The notes beneath the pieces are model-generated. The model saw only the letters and a list, made by a program, of their open reading frames with translations. It made no database searches and was not told where the DNA came from. A DNA stretch of 64,000 nt from Nemopilema nomurai (Eukaryota; Cnidaria; Scyphozoa; Rhizostomeae; Rhizostomatidae): positions 434,001-498,000 of the forward strand of contig ML133412.1 in the NCBI GenBank assembly GCA_003864495.1, in the 5' to 3' direction. Of the stretch, positions 25,365 through 38,900 are shown piece by piece (within the stretch, counting starts at the first letter, position 1; each line of letters starts with the position of its first letter). Both the position numbers and the translations under genes were made by a program.

Positions 25365-25637
25365 TTAGAAGAAGAAGATGTTTGTGCAGCACTGTGCAGT
25401 AACACGACGATGTTTTGAATTTGTGTGCCTTGATAGTCCGCGGCGTGACTTGCAGGCCTTCCCACAGACGTTGCATTCGAAACCTGCAGGGTTTTCTTCG
25501 TCTCTGGTAACTTCTATGGCAATATCTTCAATCTGACAATTCAAATCCTCATCTAATTCCATAAATCCTTCGTTAATTAGGTACAAAATATCATCAAGTT
25601 CCTCGACAGGTAGAGATTCGTGTTTGTTAGCGGCCAT
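25365..25637 (-). CDS. C2H2 zinc-finger ORF inside the transposon's right end
   Basis: A 90-codon ORF with a true ATG at 25637, 73 bp inside the right TIR. It is acidic at first (VEELDDILYLINEGFMELDE) and then has one C2H2 finger, FECNVCGKACKSRRGLSRH followed by TNSKH: C-X2-C-X12-H-X4-H with the conserved G-L-S-R-H core. It is probably the first exon or the whole of a short element-encoded protein. After the finger come an R-R and an unremarkable tail, so a donor near GTCGTGTTACT could join it to later exons. It is transcribed toward the THAP piece. I cannot say whether it is a transposon accessory gene or a host gene captured by the element. Confidence 0.6.
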   Translation of the reverse strand: MAANKHESLPVEELDDILYLINEGFMELDEDLNCQIEDIAIEVTRDEENPAGFECNVCGKACKSRRGLSRHTNSKHRRVTAQCCTNIFFF

Positions 25638-25765
25638 AATCAGCCGGATTGTGCACCTTCGGGTTGTTGATGTTGCTGGTTCAACCTCGAGGCGCGTACA
25701 ATCGCAATAAACAATAGCCCATTGTTCGCTTCCAGACTATCTCTCTCTTGTGACTATGAATGCAC

Positions 25766-26939
25766 CAAAGACTCTTTCATTTAGAGTAAAATTGGTTGGG
25801 CAGGTTGGACTTGACATATTGCTTCCCTGTTGTTGCCAGGATGTACTCGATGTAAAACTGTTATAACAATTGCGGTAACTAGGCACCACATGCATCAAAA
25901 AGAGTGGCAAAAGATCAAGCAATAAAGGCGTTTCTTACAATTCAAACTCGCAGAAATTTCAGTCAGTCGGATAAAAGGGTATATTTTCGGTTATTAAGTC
26001 TACATCAGCTGCTATATTTATTACTGATATTTATGACTGCTGTGGTAACCGCGTGCATGCACATTTTGATTTGTGGCCTAAAAATCGTCGTTTTTGTTCA
26101 CCCTGCTTCTTGGACAGCAACTGGACATTCGTTACAATTAATGTTTGTTGTAAAGAAAGGGGTGAAGCTGGCTTATTGATTTTTACTCTGAGTGGTACCT
26201 TCTTCTTGGATGAAATGCCAGCAATTGATCAAGAGTGTAGGTTGAAACCAGCTGGAGGTGCCATTACTATACGGACCATGTCTCAATTAAGGGCAAAACT
26301 GGTTCCCTATTTACTGTTGATTGTATTCAAGATGTTGGCGTTGCACGTTTACACCTAGTACCTTTCTACATTCACTTCGGACTATTTTTGGCTTTGCCTG
26401 AGTACTTTAGTAGGCTGTTCATACTGTTTCTGTGCTGGTTTGTAAGCTTGTGTAATGTGCAAGGTGTTTTATGTCAACATAATTCCACAAGCTGAAAATT
26501 GCGAACAAATGTGTATAATTTGCTGGATGTACTTCGACTTTCTTTATGGAAATTTACACAATTGTTACATTGTGTCTACATTGTCTATATTTATAAATTT
26601 ACTTTTCTGAATATATATTCTAGATTAAACAGAGTTTTGTCAAGAATGAAATTGTTTCTTTGTCCACTTGATCACGTAAAGAACATAATATACTTTGCAT
26701 TAAAGTGGAGCAGCAATTAATTTCAGGTGCCCAAAACAAAGCAGAATATTAGGCTTGCTGGTGCACATCTCTTTCATCTTATTATAATCTTTTCTCCAAT
26801 GCAGGTATAATTTAAGATAAATAATTTTTCTTTCAGTGAAATAAGAGGTGAGGGATGTCTTGCTCCCTGGTTTGTACAAAAGCTTCCTGTTGCTGCATAG
26901 ATTTTATCATAGTATTGTCAGTTGTGAAAGAATAATCAA
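25766..26939. other. Region between the transposon and the EF-hand gene
   Basis: Nothing definite. An ORF at 26053-26358 is open for about 100 codons but has no recognisable domain or splice context. The region would hold the promoter and any 5' UTR exon of the downstream gene. Confidence 0.4.
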
Positions 26940-29900
26940 ATGTCGAAGGAGCGTGCCACGCTGAGTTCCAAAACATACAAATTTACCTATCCATCTGTAG
27001 CAGTTTGGCATGATTTTGACGAATTAACTTTGAAGAATTCAGGGAAGAAAGAAAATGCTGTTAAAAACATACCAGAAGTGAACTCTGTAAAGTCAGCTTT
27101 GAGCAGAGGAGCACCAGGAGAAACTCCTGGAAATATGAAAAGGTTATTATCATTTGTAATTCAATATTTTCCAAATGATATTAATCCTTGCTAAATTAGT
27201 ATTTTGATATTAGTTGTGCCTAATTGATTAATTGAACAAATATTTTATCTAGTGTGTATAAGCTTAATTCGTGTATAACACATACCTTGTGCATAAAAAG
27301 AATGTAACTTGCCAGTATGGAAGCTCCTCTGTAATGAAACAAAGTTAAATGATTTGATTTGTTTCTACCTTGCATCCGAAGGTAGTTTGAGGACACTGAG
27401 AAGCTTAAGCTTATCGAGCAGTGTCCTGGTCCTTCCTCTTGATCTGACCACACCTCATGATTCCTTATGCCTGGAATTACAGAGAGTTGGCAACTCTCCT
27501 CACTCTGGGTGAAAGTTTGGTCATGCCAGGGACTCGAACCACAGACCCTTGGGTCTATAGTCAGCGCCTCTAACCTCTGAGCCATCCTTTAAATTGAATT
27601 TTTTAAGCAAACTTTCGATAAATGTAAATTAAAAGCAAATTGCCAGTCACTTATATTCAAGTGTGGAAAAACAGAACTAAGTTCATCTTGAAAGGTGGTG
27701 ATGTTTCTTTTTGATTATAGAAAGAAGAATTCTAGTAAGTTTGTGGGGACCTTCATCCATCCTACGCAGTTTCAATTGGAACATTCAGTGCTTCTACCAT
27801 CTTCAAGAGCTGGGATACGCTTAAAACCAATAAAAAATGCTCCTGTAAGCAAGGTTATTTTGTTACAGTTTTACAGTTATTTTGCTACAGTTATTTAATT
27901 TTCAAAAACGGTGATTACAAATAGTTTTAATTCTCAAACAAAATCAAACATAACATCGCTGGATGGAAAATTTAATATTTTTCTTACCTTCTTGAGAATA
28001 CATATATCTACAGTTACTAATTTCTAGGCTTTATACGTCCTTGGGAGATTGAAATGCTTGATGCAACATTCTTCTGGCCTTTGTGCCCCAGCTGGTGATT
28101 AAAATAATAAGGTTTTATACATATATTTCATAAAATACAAGTAAATGTAAATTCACCAATTATTCTTCTCTTTATTAGATTCCACCAAAGGATGAAAAAT
28201 CTGATAGCAGCTTGCCAAGGTACTACAAAAAATTTTTGGAAATTGTGTTCATGTTATTGCATTCATATATTGTTTTGGTTCGTCAGAGTGTATTCAGGTA
28301 TGGGAAGTTGAATACAGAATTGTTGTACCTGGGTGTGTAGTATAATTCCCTCAGCCAAATATCAGTATCGAAAATGTGAATCAAGATTGACATAGAAGTT
28401 CTACTGAAAAAATATTTGACATGTGGCAAATCTCTCATTAAGTGTGTATTTGAGTGAATACAGGATCATGTCTAGCTCTAGTAAATTTACAAAGATAAAC
28501 TTGCTTTCTTTTGTCAAACATACAGAGAGTACAGAGGCTCTAAACCACAAAGCATTTGCAATGTGTTTAATTTTTGTATTCAACAGAATTAGTCATTATC
28601 TAATACTTTATAGGAACAATTGGCAGTATTTTTAGTGAATAACTAATTGGTTTAAACAAAATTGGTTTGTTCCCAGTGTTGCAGAGAGGCCAAAATTTTC
28701 TGTCGAAGACAGAGCCACAACCTTTTTGGAAGAAAGGGTGCAAGAAACTCCCCATCCATCAATGCTCTGGGATCCAAACGAGATAAGGGAGCACACAGAA
28801 CTTGCAAAGGAACCTTCTTTGTTTCTTGACTTCAATTATGGATCAGATGGGGATCTGGATATTATTGAAATTCCTGATTCGGTAAGGAGATTTCGTGCCA
28901 ACATCTGTATCTGTTGCGAGCATCTGAACCTCTGAAAGCATGAAAATTTGAGTATCGACCAAATCAGATTGTATTCAGAAGTTATTTTGAAAGCTATGTG
29001 TAATATATGATGATTTTGCATTCTCTTCATGAAAAGAGTACTGTTTGAGTTTCTTGTGAACGAGTACCTTGTGAACCACATGTGAATTTGTCTGTTTCGT
29101 TATATTCACTCATCTGGAGATACTTACCAAGTATTCTAGTTATATCCAAAGGTTCAAGTATCCCATCGAAGAAATGTGAGCTTTGGAAATCTCCTTTTCT
29201 AAGAATGATTCAAATGTTTTGTATATCCTAGAAGCAGCAGAAAAAAGAGCGCCGAAAGAGGCTCTCTCATGATGTTGGGTCACCTGAAGCAAAAGGTACA
29301 CTCCCGGACTTAGCTCAACAAGAACCACAGGTGACCAACTCGGAGGCATCAATCGATGTTAATTCTTGCGAATCTACGGGCCGTCAATCTGAGAATGGCA
29401 CCCTGCCTAGGATCAGCTCTCCTTGTAAAGTAAACAGTGGCGTTGGCTATATAGCATGCAGCAATGTAATGAACAGTACGGAGGATAAAGCACTCAACGC
29501 CGAAGTTTTGCCAGTTTTGAAAGCAAAGCGTCCTGGGAAGACTGCCGCTCGTTATGCGTTAAAAAGCAGACACCAACCAACAAGTACTCGAGCCACAAGA
29601 TTGGAGAACAAGGATCGCTACAAGAGTACAGCAAGAGAGTTCATCGTTGGTGGGGGGAAGCAGGTCGCTGCCAAAAGGGGGAATTACTGGGATCATAACC
29701 CAAAAGTTAAGGCTAATCAGAGTAAAGGGTACTTTTTTACGAAAAGAAAACAGGCCCCTACGCCGAAGAAGGATAAGCAAGCCAAGATAAAAACACCAGT
29801 CGAAACTCAACAGTTGCCAGCTATTGGTGATCCGGAGTCGATGGCTGGATGCGAAGTGATTGATCACATGTCACTTGTGGATGAAAACGAGGTAGGCAAA

Positions 29901-32900
29901 GATTATAACATCATGGCATCAATGTTCTAAAGATTATAACATCATGGCATCAAGAATCATCAGGCTATTACTTCTTTTACTCTTAATTTGCAACATCTAT
30001 TAATGAAATTTTGCTTTTTTCGCAATAGCTACAAATAGCTGGACCATTTTTTGCATACTTAAATTACTTTTTCATCAGACACTCCTCAGAGTATGTCAGA
30101 AAATTTCCAAAGCTGACAAAACAAATTTCATCAAATTCATAAAAAATCAATCCGCTTTTGGCCATTTTCCGACGTTTGCATACTCTGTTTCTGATACCTG
30201 GTCTCTTTCTTTCCAAAGCTATATGATCTATTTCAAGCAGAGAGTTGACTTTGTTAAAGCTTATAAACTTTTTCATGCAACACATTAAAAATCTAATGCA
30301 GTTTGAAAAGTCTTTAGAGCAATTTTTATTGTTTTAGAAATTTGTACTATGAAAATTAATTTAACTTACGAGATTGCGCTCCTTCTATTCGCAGCAGTTA
30401 CCTGATATTGCAAAGAGAGAAGAGAGACAGGAAGAACATTTATCAACTTCTACTAATTTATCTCTTCCTGGTATTAAAGGAACACCGTTGGACGATTTCC
30501 CTATGGAGATTGAGCCCACTAGAGTCTGCAGTCCAAGAGTACTGGAAGTAAGATTATATTTCTTTTGAAATTCGTTAAACCTTTTGTTGTTTATTCTGGC
30601 TACAAATTTCAGATCAGTTGTAATAAGAGAAGTAATTCAAAGAAAATGTGATCCGAATTTACCTGTACCTTGGCATAGGTTCGAATGTAGGTGTACCTTG
30701 AAGACGTTGGCTGACGGAATTGAAATATTTGCTCAGAGAAATAAATTTTCAAAGTTGTGTGTTCTGTTGTGTTTGGTTTGAGACATTTTGCATAGGCATT
30801 TATGGCCTTTGAGGCAACGTTGGCTCTTTAGAGAACAAATGTCGCACGGGTATGCTCCCATTTCCTTGTTCGATTGGAATCCTCAGCAAATGTTGAAGTT
30901 ATGAATTGGTGGATATTTAAAAGATTTTGCTGCATACTATTTGAAAACATAGTGCAAAATATCGAAATTGTAAACAGAACTTAAGATTAAATTGATTTTT
31001 TATGGTTTCGTGTTGATTTTGCGTGGTTTTTATGCACCAAAGGAATCGACAAGATTTGTTGAAAGTGCTTTTAAGTTAGAAATAATTCAGGTTTGCACTA
31101 TTATGTATTATTTTTGCCTCTTAACTAATGATGCCCATTTAGGATACTAATTGCAGTTTAACGTGGTCTCTAACGATTGAATAGGATTCAAACTTAGAAA
31201 TGCTGGATCTTTTTTACGACGTCTGACAAGCAGGTGTAAGACTTTTCACAATTTTTCAACTTGAAGCCAATTAAGTATAATATATGGATTCTGTGAATCT
31301 TCAAAATAAGAGCAAAAGTTTTAAAAGTTTATCAGCCATTACAGTTCAATATGTGACTCGGATTGAGACCCAATGATAGCAATAACAATTTCAAAAGTCA
31401 AATTCTTTTGAAACATACGTTACAGTAGGAAGTTGCTGTTTTCGTCTGCCTGAAAATGTCTCATTCGTCTGTTAAAATGTGAAATCTCTCATTTCTTTTA
31501 TAGCACCATATCTTGGTGACTTTGTATGGAAAGGGTGATCGCGGTGCCATTGTTAAAAACAAAAGCATGACTGGTTTGTCCGGACCAATTAGCTAGGAAG
31601 AGTAGGTGCGCATGCGCATTAACTACTGGAGCAGTGACTTCAGCAGCCAGTTTTTAATTGTTTATTATTTCCAACTCATCTCCTTTGCCCGTTTGCCGAA
31701 AAATGTAAAGTACGCATGCGTGCATACTCCTGCCACAGGGGGCAATTTACACCTTTAGAACTTTCCCTAACTCGTCTCCCGAACAAGACTCCAGTCAAAA
31801 CAAGGCATTTATTTTAGAGAGAAAAAAGGCCTTAAATCCCCCCCCCCTATTTCGTTCCTATTTCCTCTAATGCACAGCAAGCCGGGCTTTGAACGAGAAA
31901 TTTAGAGACTTTCCCAATTTGGGCTTGGGTAACGAAACATGATTGAAAATTTTTAAACTTCGAATATAGGTAATCCAAGGGCTGGCAACGGTTGTTCAAT
32001 GTTTGTTTGCTTCTTTTGGCCTGAGAAAAATGTTTGATCTTTAAAGTGCAGCAGCAAAGAAAGGAATGGGTGATGATTTCATCCATGATAAGATAAGGAA
32101 CTGTTTTAATTGAATAAATTTGTTCTCATGTTTTAGATGGGCTTAAATCACTGATATGTGTTACCGTCTCAAGGGAAATGCGCTTTCGTCTAGACTCCCA
32201 TTACTTTTTGGTTCTTGTTCAGTCACCGTGAGTGAATTGCTGTCAACTTAGGGAGAGATCTTCAGAATTCCGTTCTATTCTTAATGATAAAGTTTATGGA
32301 GATTTTCCACAAGACGATCTTTGAAAGGTCAGACATTTTCACTTGCCATACATTCAAGAGTATTGTTCGAGCTCATCCACTCAACAACCTAATTACAGCG
32401 TTTCTAAGTCATAGCAACTTAAGTCTTCCTTCAGCCAAAGGTTTCCAACTTGCAAAACTCCCAGTAATTTTGGATGTGATTACTTTGGCCAAGGCATTGC
32501 TAAATATAGTCAAGCATAACCGAGGGTGCAGCTAGGTGTGGCTAGGTGGGGCCATGGGGGAGTCAAATTATTGGATTTCAATTTGTTTTTATCCTTTACA
32601 GACACACGTGGTCGATGCCAACTCTTCATAGACTTTAATCCACAATCATTTCCTGGTTCTTTTGATAGTTCTATTTTTGAGGGGTAGCTAAGGCCTTTTC
32701 TCCAGATTTCTATCCTTTAGCATAAGCTTCCTCTTTCAATGACTTCATCACTGTAGTTCTTTACAGGCAATGTTAATTGCATTATTTTTGCGAGAGCGGA
32801 ATGTTCCTCGCTTGTTTCAAAAAGGTCTGATTGATTGAATGATCGATTGGTCTGATTGATTGAATGATCGATTTGTATGATTGATTGAATGATCGATTGG

Positions 32901-35900
32901 TCTGATTGATTGAATGATCAATTGGTCTGATTGATTGAATGATCGATTGGTCTGATTGATTGAATGATCGATTGGTCTGATTGATTTAATGATCGATTGG
33001 TCTGATTTATTGAATGATCAATTGGTCTGATTGATTGAATGATCGATTGGTCTGATTGATTGGTCTGATTGATTGATCTGATTGATTGAATGATCGATTG
33101 GTCTGATTGCTTGAATGATTGATTGGTCTGATTGATTGGTTTGATTGACTGAATGATCAATTGGTCTGATTGCTTGAATGATTGATTGGTCTAATTGATT
33201 GAATGATCGATTGGTCTGATTGCTTGATCAATTGGTTTGATTGATTGAATGATCGATTGGTCTGATTGATTGAATGATCGATTGGTCTGATTGATTGGTC
33301 TGATTGATTGATCTGATTGATTGGTCTGATTGATTGATCTGATTGATTGAATGATCGATTGGTCTGATTGCTTGAATGATCGATTGGTCTGATTGATTGG
33401 TTTGATTGACTGAATGATCAATTGGTCTGATTGCTTGAATGATTGATTGGTCTGATTGATTGAATGATCGATTGGTCTGATTGCTTGAATGATTGATTGG
33501 TCTGATTGATTGAATGATCGATTGGTCTGATTGATTATGTGAGCGATCTGTTTGGTAAAGGGAAGGTAGATTACTTGCCACTTCAACAACTGTCAATCAA
33601 ACCAAAGGGCAAGTTTTTAACGGTTTCTTATACTTTTTAGTTCTTAAAATTCTATAAAACGTTGAGAGACTGTCTATAAACATATGTAGTCGGTAGTAAT
33701 ATATTTCTTGCTAAAATACCTTGACCGGTTCTGTTCTAGAATTTCTTCACCCTAAAATTTATATGGAGTACGATTTTTGTTTCGCATGTACTTTCTATGC
33801 TATAAAATTGAGTGATGAATGATATCTCTTAAGAGTGTTTTAGTATTCTTACACTGAAGGCGAATTGCCACACATGAGATTTTTTGCTATTTTTCGAAAA
33901 GTTCTCGAAAGTTTACGTCAATGCTAAGCGGCATGCTTCTAAATGTACAGCAACATTGTTCCAACTATAAGCTCCAGTGACACATGACGTCATCATCACA
34001 CCGCATATTTCTAAGAAATTAGATTTTGGTTGATTATCTTTTGTTATTATGCTTTTAATCATTTGATTGGACTCTTGCTCGCTTTAATGGCGTCCACAAG
34101 TGGCTTAACTGTCATAGCGAGAATATGCAGACCATTTGTTTGAATAAAGAAAATTTCTAGCTTTGATGTCCGAAATATTTGAACCAACATGAACCAAGTA
34201 TGTGACAGAATAATTTTCAGGATCCTGTCCTTGGGAACAACTCTAAGAATTTCAAGCACTGAACTAAATCATTTGATCGTCTGACCCTGAACAAATTGAA
34301 TTGAAAACGCTTTTGCTTTCAAGAGACAGCTACTTTTTTATGTTTTGTTTTCTTGTTCTTCAACCTAGGCGTAAAAGCTGTTTTAATGCAACCCAAGTAT
34401 CATAAACCTTTTTTTCATTTGTGTAATTAGAATATAAGATTTATGTTAGTTTTAGATATGCTTTTGTATGATGTCTGCTTCTGCACGAGGTTGCAGAAAC
34501 GCAGTTAAAATGTGCATATTTCCTTTTTACTCAGTTGCGAAACATCACAGCCCCCATTTGATGTAAGGGGTGGAAGGGGCAGTTTGATTTATGTGTGTTC
34601 TACAACTCAATATCTTGTGCCAATACGAATTGGCTTGTATTGCATGTGGAGCTCCTCGTGCAAAATCACAGCTCTATATTCACTGCATTACAGTTTGTCA
34701 CCTTGTTTTGCCAGGTCATTGGCAACTTCTACAGAGAAGCGTTACCTCTGACCTTTTCTTTTCCCACTTTTCCACCAGTCACTGCAGATATGTTGCTTTC
34801 GCCACGTCCATACATGGCAACGGTGCCACCTCTACAAATTTACATCTGCACCAACATTAAACACTTCCCGTTCTATTTCTTAAAGTACATTTCGTAACCC
34901 TTTTGTTATTGGTATTGTTATTTGTATTTTTCCAACTTTGATGGTTCCCTTTTAGTTCCCCATTCATAAAATGAAAAAATACCACAAGACATTGTTTGAA
35001 GAAAAGAAGGCTGCATTTAGAAAACTGGATATCGATGATGACGGGTAAGTGTAATTTTTCGCAGTTTCTTGTGAACTTGACTTGCTATGGAGGTAACACC
35101 ATGATGCCATGAAGTCGCTCGAATCGTTCATTTTTATTCAAAGTCTTTTGTATCGATAGGCCTTCGAAAAATTCCAACTAGGAGCTTTACTTCTAGGTCC
35201 ACTTTTCCCCAAACGTAACTGGGGCCTTGTTGAAGCAGCCCGTGTCTTGTTCTTAGCATTTAAACAAATGATCTGGCCCATTGTTATTTGGGTTTTGAAG
35301 ATTTGATTACAGTTTGCCACCGTCTCACACACAGCCCAGTTAGCTCAGTCGGTAGAGCATCAGGCTTTTAACCTGAGGGTCGCGGGTTCGAGTCCCTCAC
35401 TGGGCGCTTCCTTTTTTTCTTCCTTCCGCATATGCATGTGACGTCTCCGATATTCATTTATTCCGATATTTTACCGGTTTTTTGGTCATTTCATTCTGCA
35501 AGACATGTAAAATGTTTTCGTTACGTTGTTATTAAGTAGGGCTGGATTGTTCTTTAGGAAAAAGAATAAAGCCTTGAAAGTTCTGTACATTTAAAGTTCA
35601 GATTTGAAGTATTATATGTCACAACTCCGATTGTTTTTCCCATATTTTCTTTGGGACTTCTGACACCACTATGAATGTCGCCGAAAACCCTGCAAATTCA
35701 GTACGTCTTACTTCTGTCACAAGTAAAACAGAACATGATCAAACAGTGCTTATTAAAATTTAGGAATTGATTTAAGTAGGTGTGTCAAAGAGGCAAGTAT
35801 CTATTACTTTGCATTATAAAAGTCATCGATTTAACGAAGATCATTGCTTTTAAATTTTCAGGCACTTGTCGTTACTGGAACTCATGAAATGCTTCCCGGA

Positions 35901-38900
35901 AGAGCTCTCCAAGCATCAAGTTGAATACCTCAAAGTGGTGAGAGTTTTGGCTGCTTTTGCCTTTTTATTTCATCAAGAATCATTAGGAGATTCATAGTAA
36001 TTGAAATTTGCTTTTTATGTCGTATCTTAGATTAGCCTATTCAAAGCTGATAGTTGCAATTAATCTAGCAACGAAATTTACACTGTCTATCAGAATAAGT
36101 TTTTGTTAAAATGACCCTGTGTAAGAGACCCAATGACATAAAGATCGTTCTTTTGCTTCTTTCTCTTTGTTCAAGAAAGCTGTCAAAACTAGCACTTGGT
36201 TGTTTTGCAAAATGGCTCGAAACCAGCTTTTTACCAAAAGCAACAACATCGCTATACATATTTATTCACATACAAAGGAAAATACTTCAAGCTCAAGATG
36301 TGAAACGGTTCAGTCACATCACTGCAATGCTAAATGTATGAAAACTCGTTTTTGTAGATCATTATGTTTTGCAAGATTTTTTACTCATTTTTGTTTCATA
36401 TTAGTTGTTAATACATACACGACATGTACGCGTCTGCCTCATGTTCAGATCCTCTTGCATTTTTATTGCAGATTTATCTGAATGCCTGCAGCAGTACATT
36501 CTTTGGTCTTGAGGAATATCTCTGTGTAGAGGAAATGTGCAATGTCATGAAAGTCATGAGGTATCTATGTATATTAGTTGATTGTGAGATTATAGATCTT
36601 TCCTGCTGCTTCAATTTGTTGTCTATTTACCAATCAGTTCCTTTAGGTTCTCAAGACATCTTTTTAGACTTTCATCAGACACTTAATAATACCTTTTTTT
36701 TCAATTCCCAGCTTCAACATGTCTGCCTAAAATGTCACCCCATCCTACAATTCTCCAGTGTCCTTCCATAAGTTGTTTTGTACACTTAATTAGTCTCCAT
36801 TAATGCTGTTCTTGCCACTTTGTTTATTTTTTACAAGATTCGGTTTCTTGATTACGCATATTCTGCAGGAAGACATGTAGCTTTAAGGATTTATGTTTTT
36901 TGATCACCATATTATCATTCTATCTATTCCAAAACATCACCTACAACCCAAATAAGACTTGTACATTCGAGACTTTGATAGCACAATGTATTACTGTGCC
37001 AGTTAGCCAATCAGAATCAGCGTAGCAAGTTTTAAGGGCTTAGTGAGAGTGAAAACGTCCAATATCTCAAACGGATATTTTGAAATATTTGTTTGTTTTC
37101 TTTTTGAAATTGATAGCCTATTGTAAGTTTTTCTAAAGTTTTATCACAGTCATATATCTGTTCCATGCTATCTGGAATGATGGGCCAATTTGTCTCTGTA
37201 CGTTTTCCTAGGGATGATATGACCAGACATATTCCCATGTTGATGGCTTCTAGATAAGAATTCGCTTTATCAAACATGCAAAGAAAGGGCTCTGAATATC
37301 TTCAAATACACCAAAAGAGATCTATTTGCTTAACATGGTAATTTTTCAAGTGTCTCCTTTTAATCCGTGTATCTTGTGTGACATATCTCACCATTGATAT
37401 AATCGTCCATTTAAAGAGTACTTAGAATAACTCTTATATTTGGAAAAGGATTCCGCTTACTTTGGTGAAATCATTTTAATTGCTAATTCTCTCTCGCGTT
37501 TGTTAGGAAGAAAATCGTCTAATCGTTTGCTGTTAGCATTATGTCCAGTGCAATCCATTTTAGTCTCCTTTTGAGCATGAAAAGCTTTTCTTTAGTTTTT
37601 CTAGATAATGATCAAACATGGAGATGAGGTCGCGTTAAGTAGTAATAGTTCCATCATCACTGGACACTAAGTCGCATGCCTTTTGTCTGTTCGGCTTCTT
37701 ACCTTATCTCTCAAGCAAAGGGAACTGCGATCATCCTATTTGCTCAGCCTCGTTTTGCAACTAAGCCTCGCTGATAAGCATTGTTTGTAGCACCTGAGGG
37801 CACTTCGAACATTTAGCTGTTAGAATGACAGTGACAGGAGCGCAAATGCCTATATACGGTTCGTCATACATCTTATGGCGAGGACTTGATCACGATTTTA
37901 CTTTCAGTTATAATGTTATTCACTCAGTTGCGCTTTTGTTCTCGTATTGTTTCGCTTCATCTCTGAGTTATGGCCTGGCATAGTCGCAAAATGCTCTGCA
38001 AAAGTGACAACACTCTTCACTCATCTATCTGCATTTCAGCTTGCAGCACTAACACAAACAAACTAGCACTAACACAGCAGAAAGCATCATACACAAGATA
38101 GCTGTATTTTATTAATGTTGCATTGAGAAGCAATCCTTTCGCTTCCTGCACAAGGCGCCTTGCTTATCTTAAGAGCGAATGGTAAGGAGCGTGGGATGAA
38201 TCACGTGACGTCTATGAGGCACCGGAATGCAATGCTTTGTTGGCTAGCTCGATTATATTGGTGGCTTTATGACATGTTCTGGATGGTTTTGAAATGCGCA
38301 ATTAATCAAGTGATTATACTGGTAGATTTGTTACCAGGGATGGAAAGAAACATAGCAAATCTGAGATGCAGAAAATGAAAGCATTGTCTAACCCATTATT
38401 TCTTAAAAGATAGGATATCTAACTAAACGCCACCACACTTGGATTTTTCGATGCTGATTGCATGATTATACAATGGGTATTCGCAGAGTTACGGAGCTTT
38501 AAAGGCAGATTTTGGGCCATTTGGCACCCACAAATTGTTGGTCCAATGATAACATGCAGTCAATGAGAGGTTCTTTGCAAGGTCACCTATAGGACAAGAA
38601 TGTGGGTCAAGTATATATGACCAAGTATATGTGGGCCGCATTTTGTATTATATTTTCTCCCAGCAATTTTGTTAATTAGTATTGTAACAGTTGGAGTAAT
38701 AGGATGAAGATATACATGCACAACATGATAATATGCTATTCAATTTACTTCAAGGGAAATGACTCAGAGTATTAAAAGTTTTTCTCAACACATTGACCCA
38801 GATGTTTATTTTGTTGTGGCAGGATAATCATACTGTTAGTTGCACCAGAGTTTGTCGTTCATATAAAGAGGTTCTTGTTTTCGTTACTAGTTTGGCTTTT

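Larger units (their letters stand above)
22781..25758. mobile_element. THAP-encoding DNA transposon with 49-bp TIRs and 7-bp target duplication (P-superfamily candidate)
   Basis: Positions 22781-22829 and 25710-25758 are inverted repeats of 49 bp with one mismatch (outer end CATAGTCACAAGAGAGAGAT). They are flanked by the direct repeat AATGCAC at 22774-22780 and 25759-25765, which defines a complete 2978-bp insertion. Inside are a THAP-type DNA-binding domain on the plus strand, split in two exon-like pieces and broken by a stop, and a minus-strand ORF with a C2H2 finger starting just inside the right end. THAP domains are the DNA-binding domains of P-element transposases; a terminus starting CA and a 7-8 bp duplication fit that superfamily. 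No catalytic transposase domain was recognised, so the element is probably a non-autonomous or decayed copy. The family assignment is inference. Confidence 0.85.

Noticed and set aside
22774..25766. An 8-bp target duplication for the THAP transposon
   Set aside because: Extending the 7-bp AATGCAC by one base on either side gives a mismatch with symmetrical TIR ends; 7 bp is what the sequence shows.
27523..27590. A functional tRNA gene on the minus strand
   Set aside because: A and B boxes are present but the acceptor and other stems do not pair and a non-tRNA body follows; it is a SINE head.
32825..33537. CRISPR-like array
   Set aside because: Units are contiguous without unique spacers and the genome is eukaryotic; it is a minisatellite.
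32918..33596. Overlapping 80-132-codon Asn/Gln/Ser-rich ORFs on the minus strand
   Set aside because: They are the 25-bp minisatellite read in frames that happen to lack stops; the same peptide motif appears in more than one frame.
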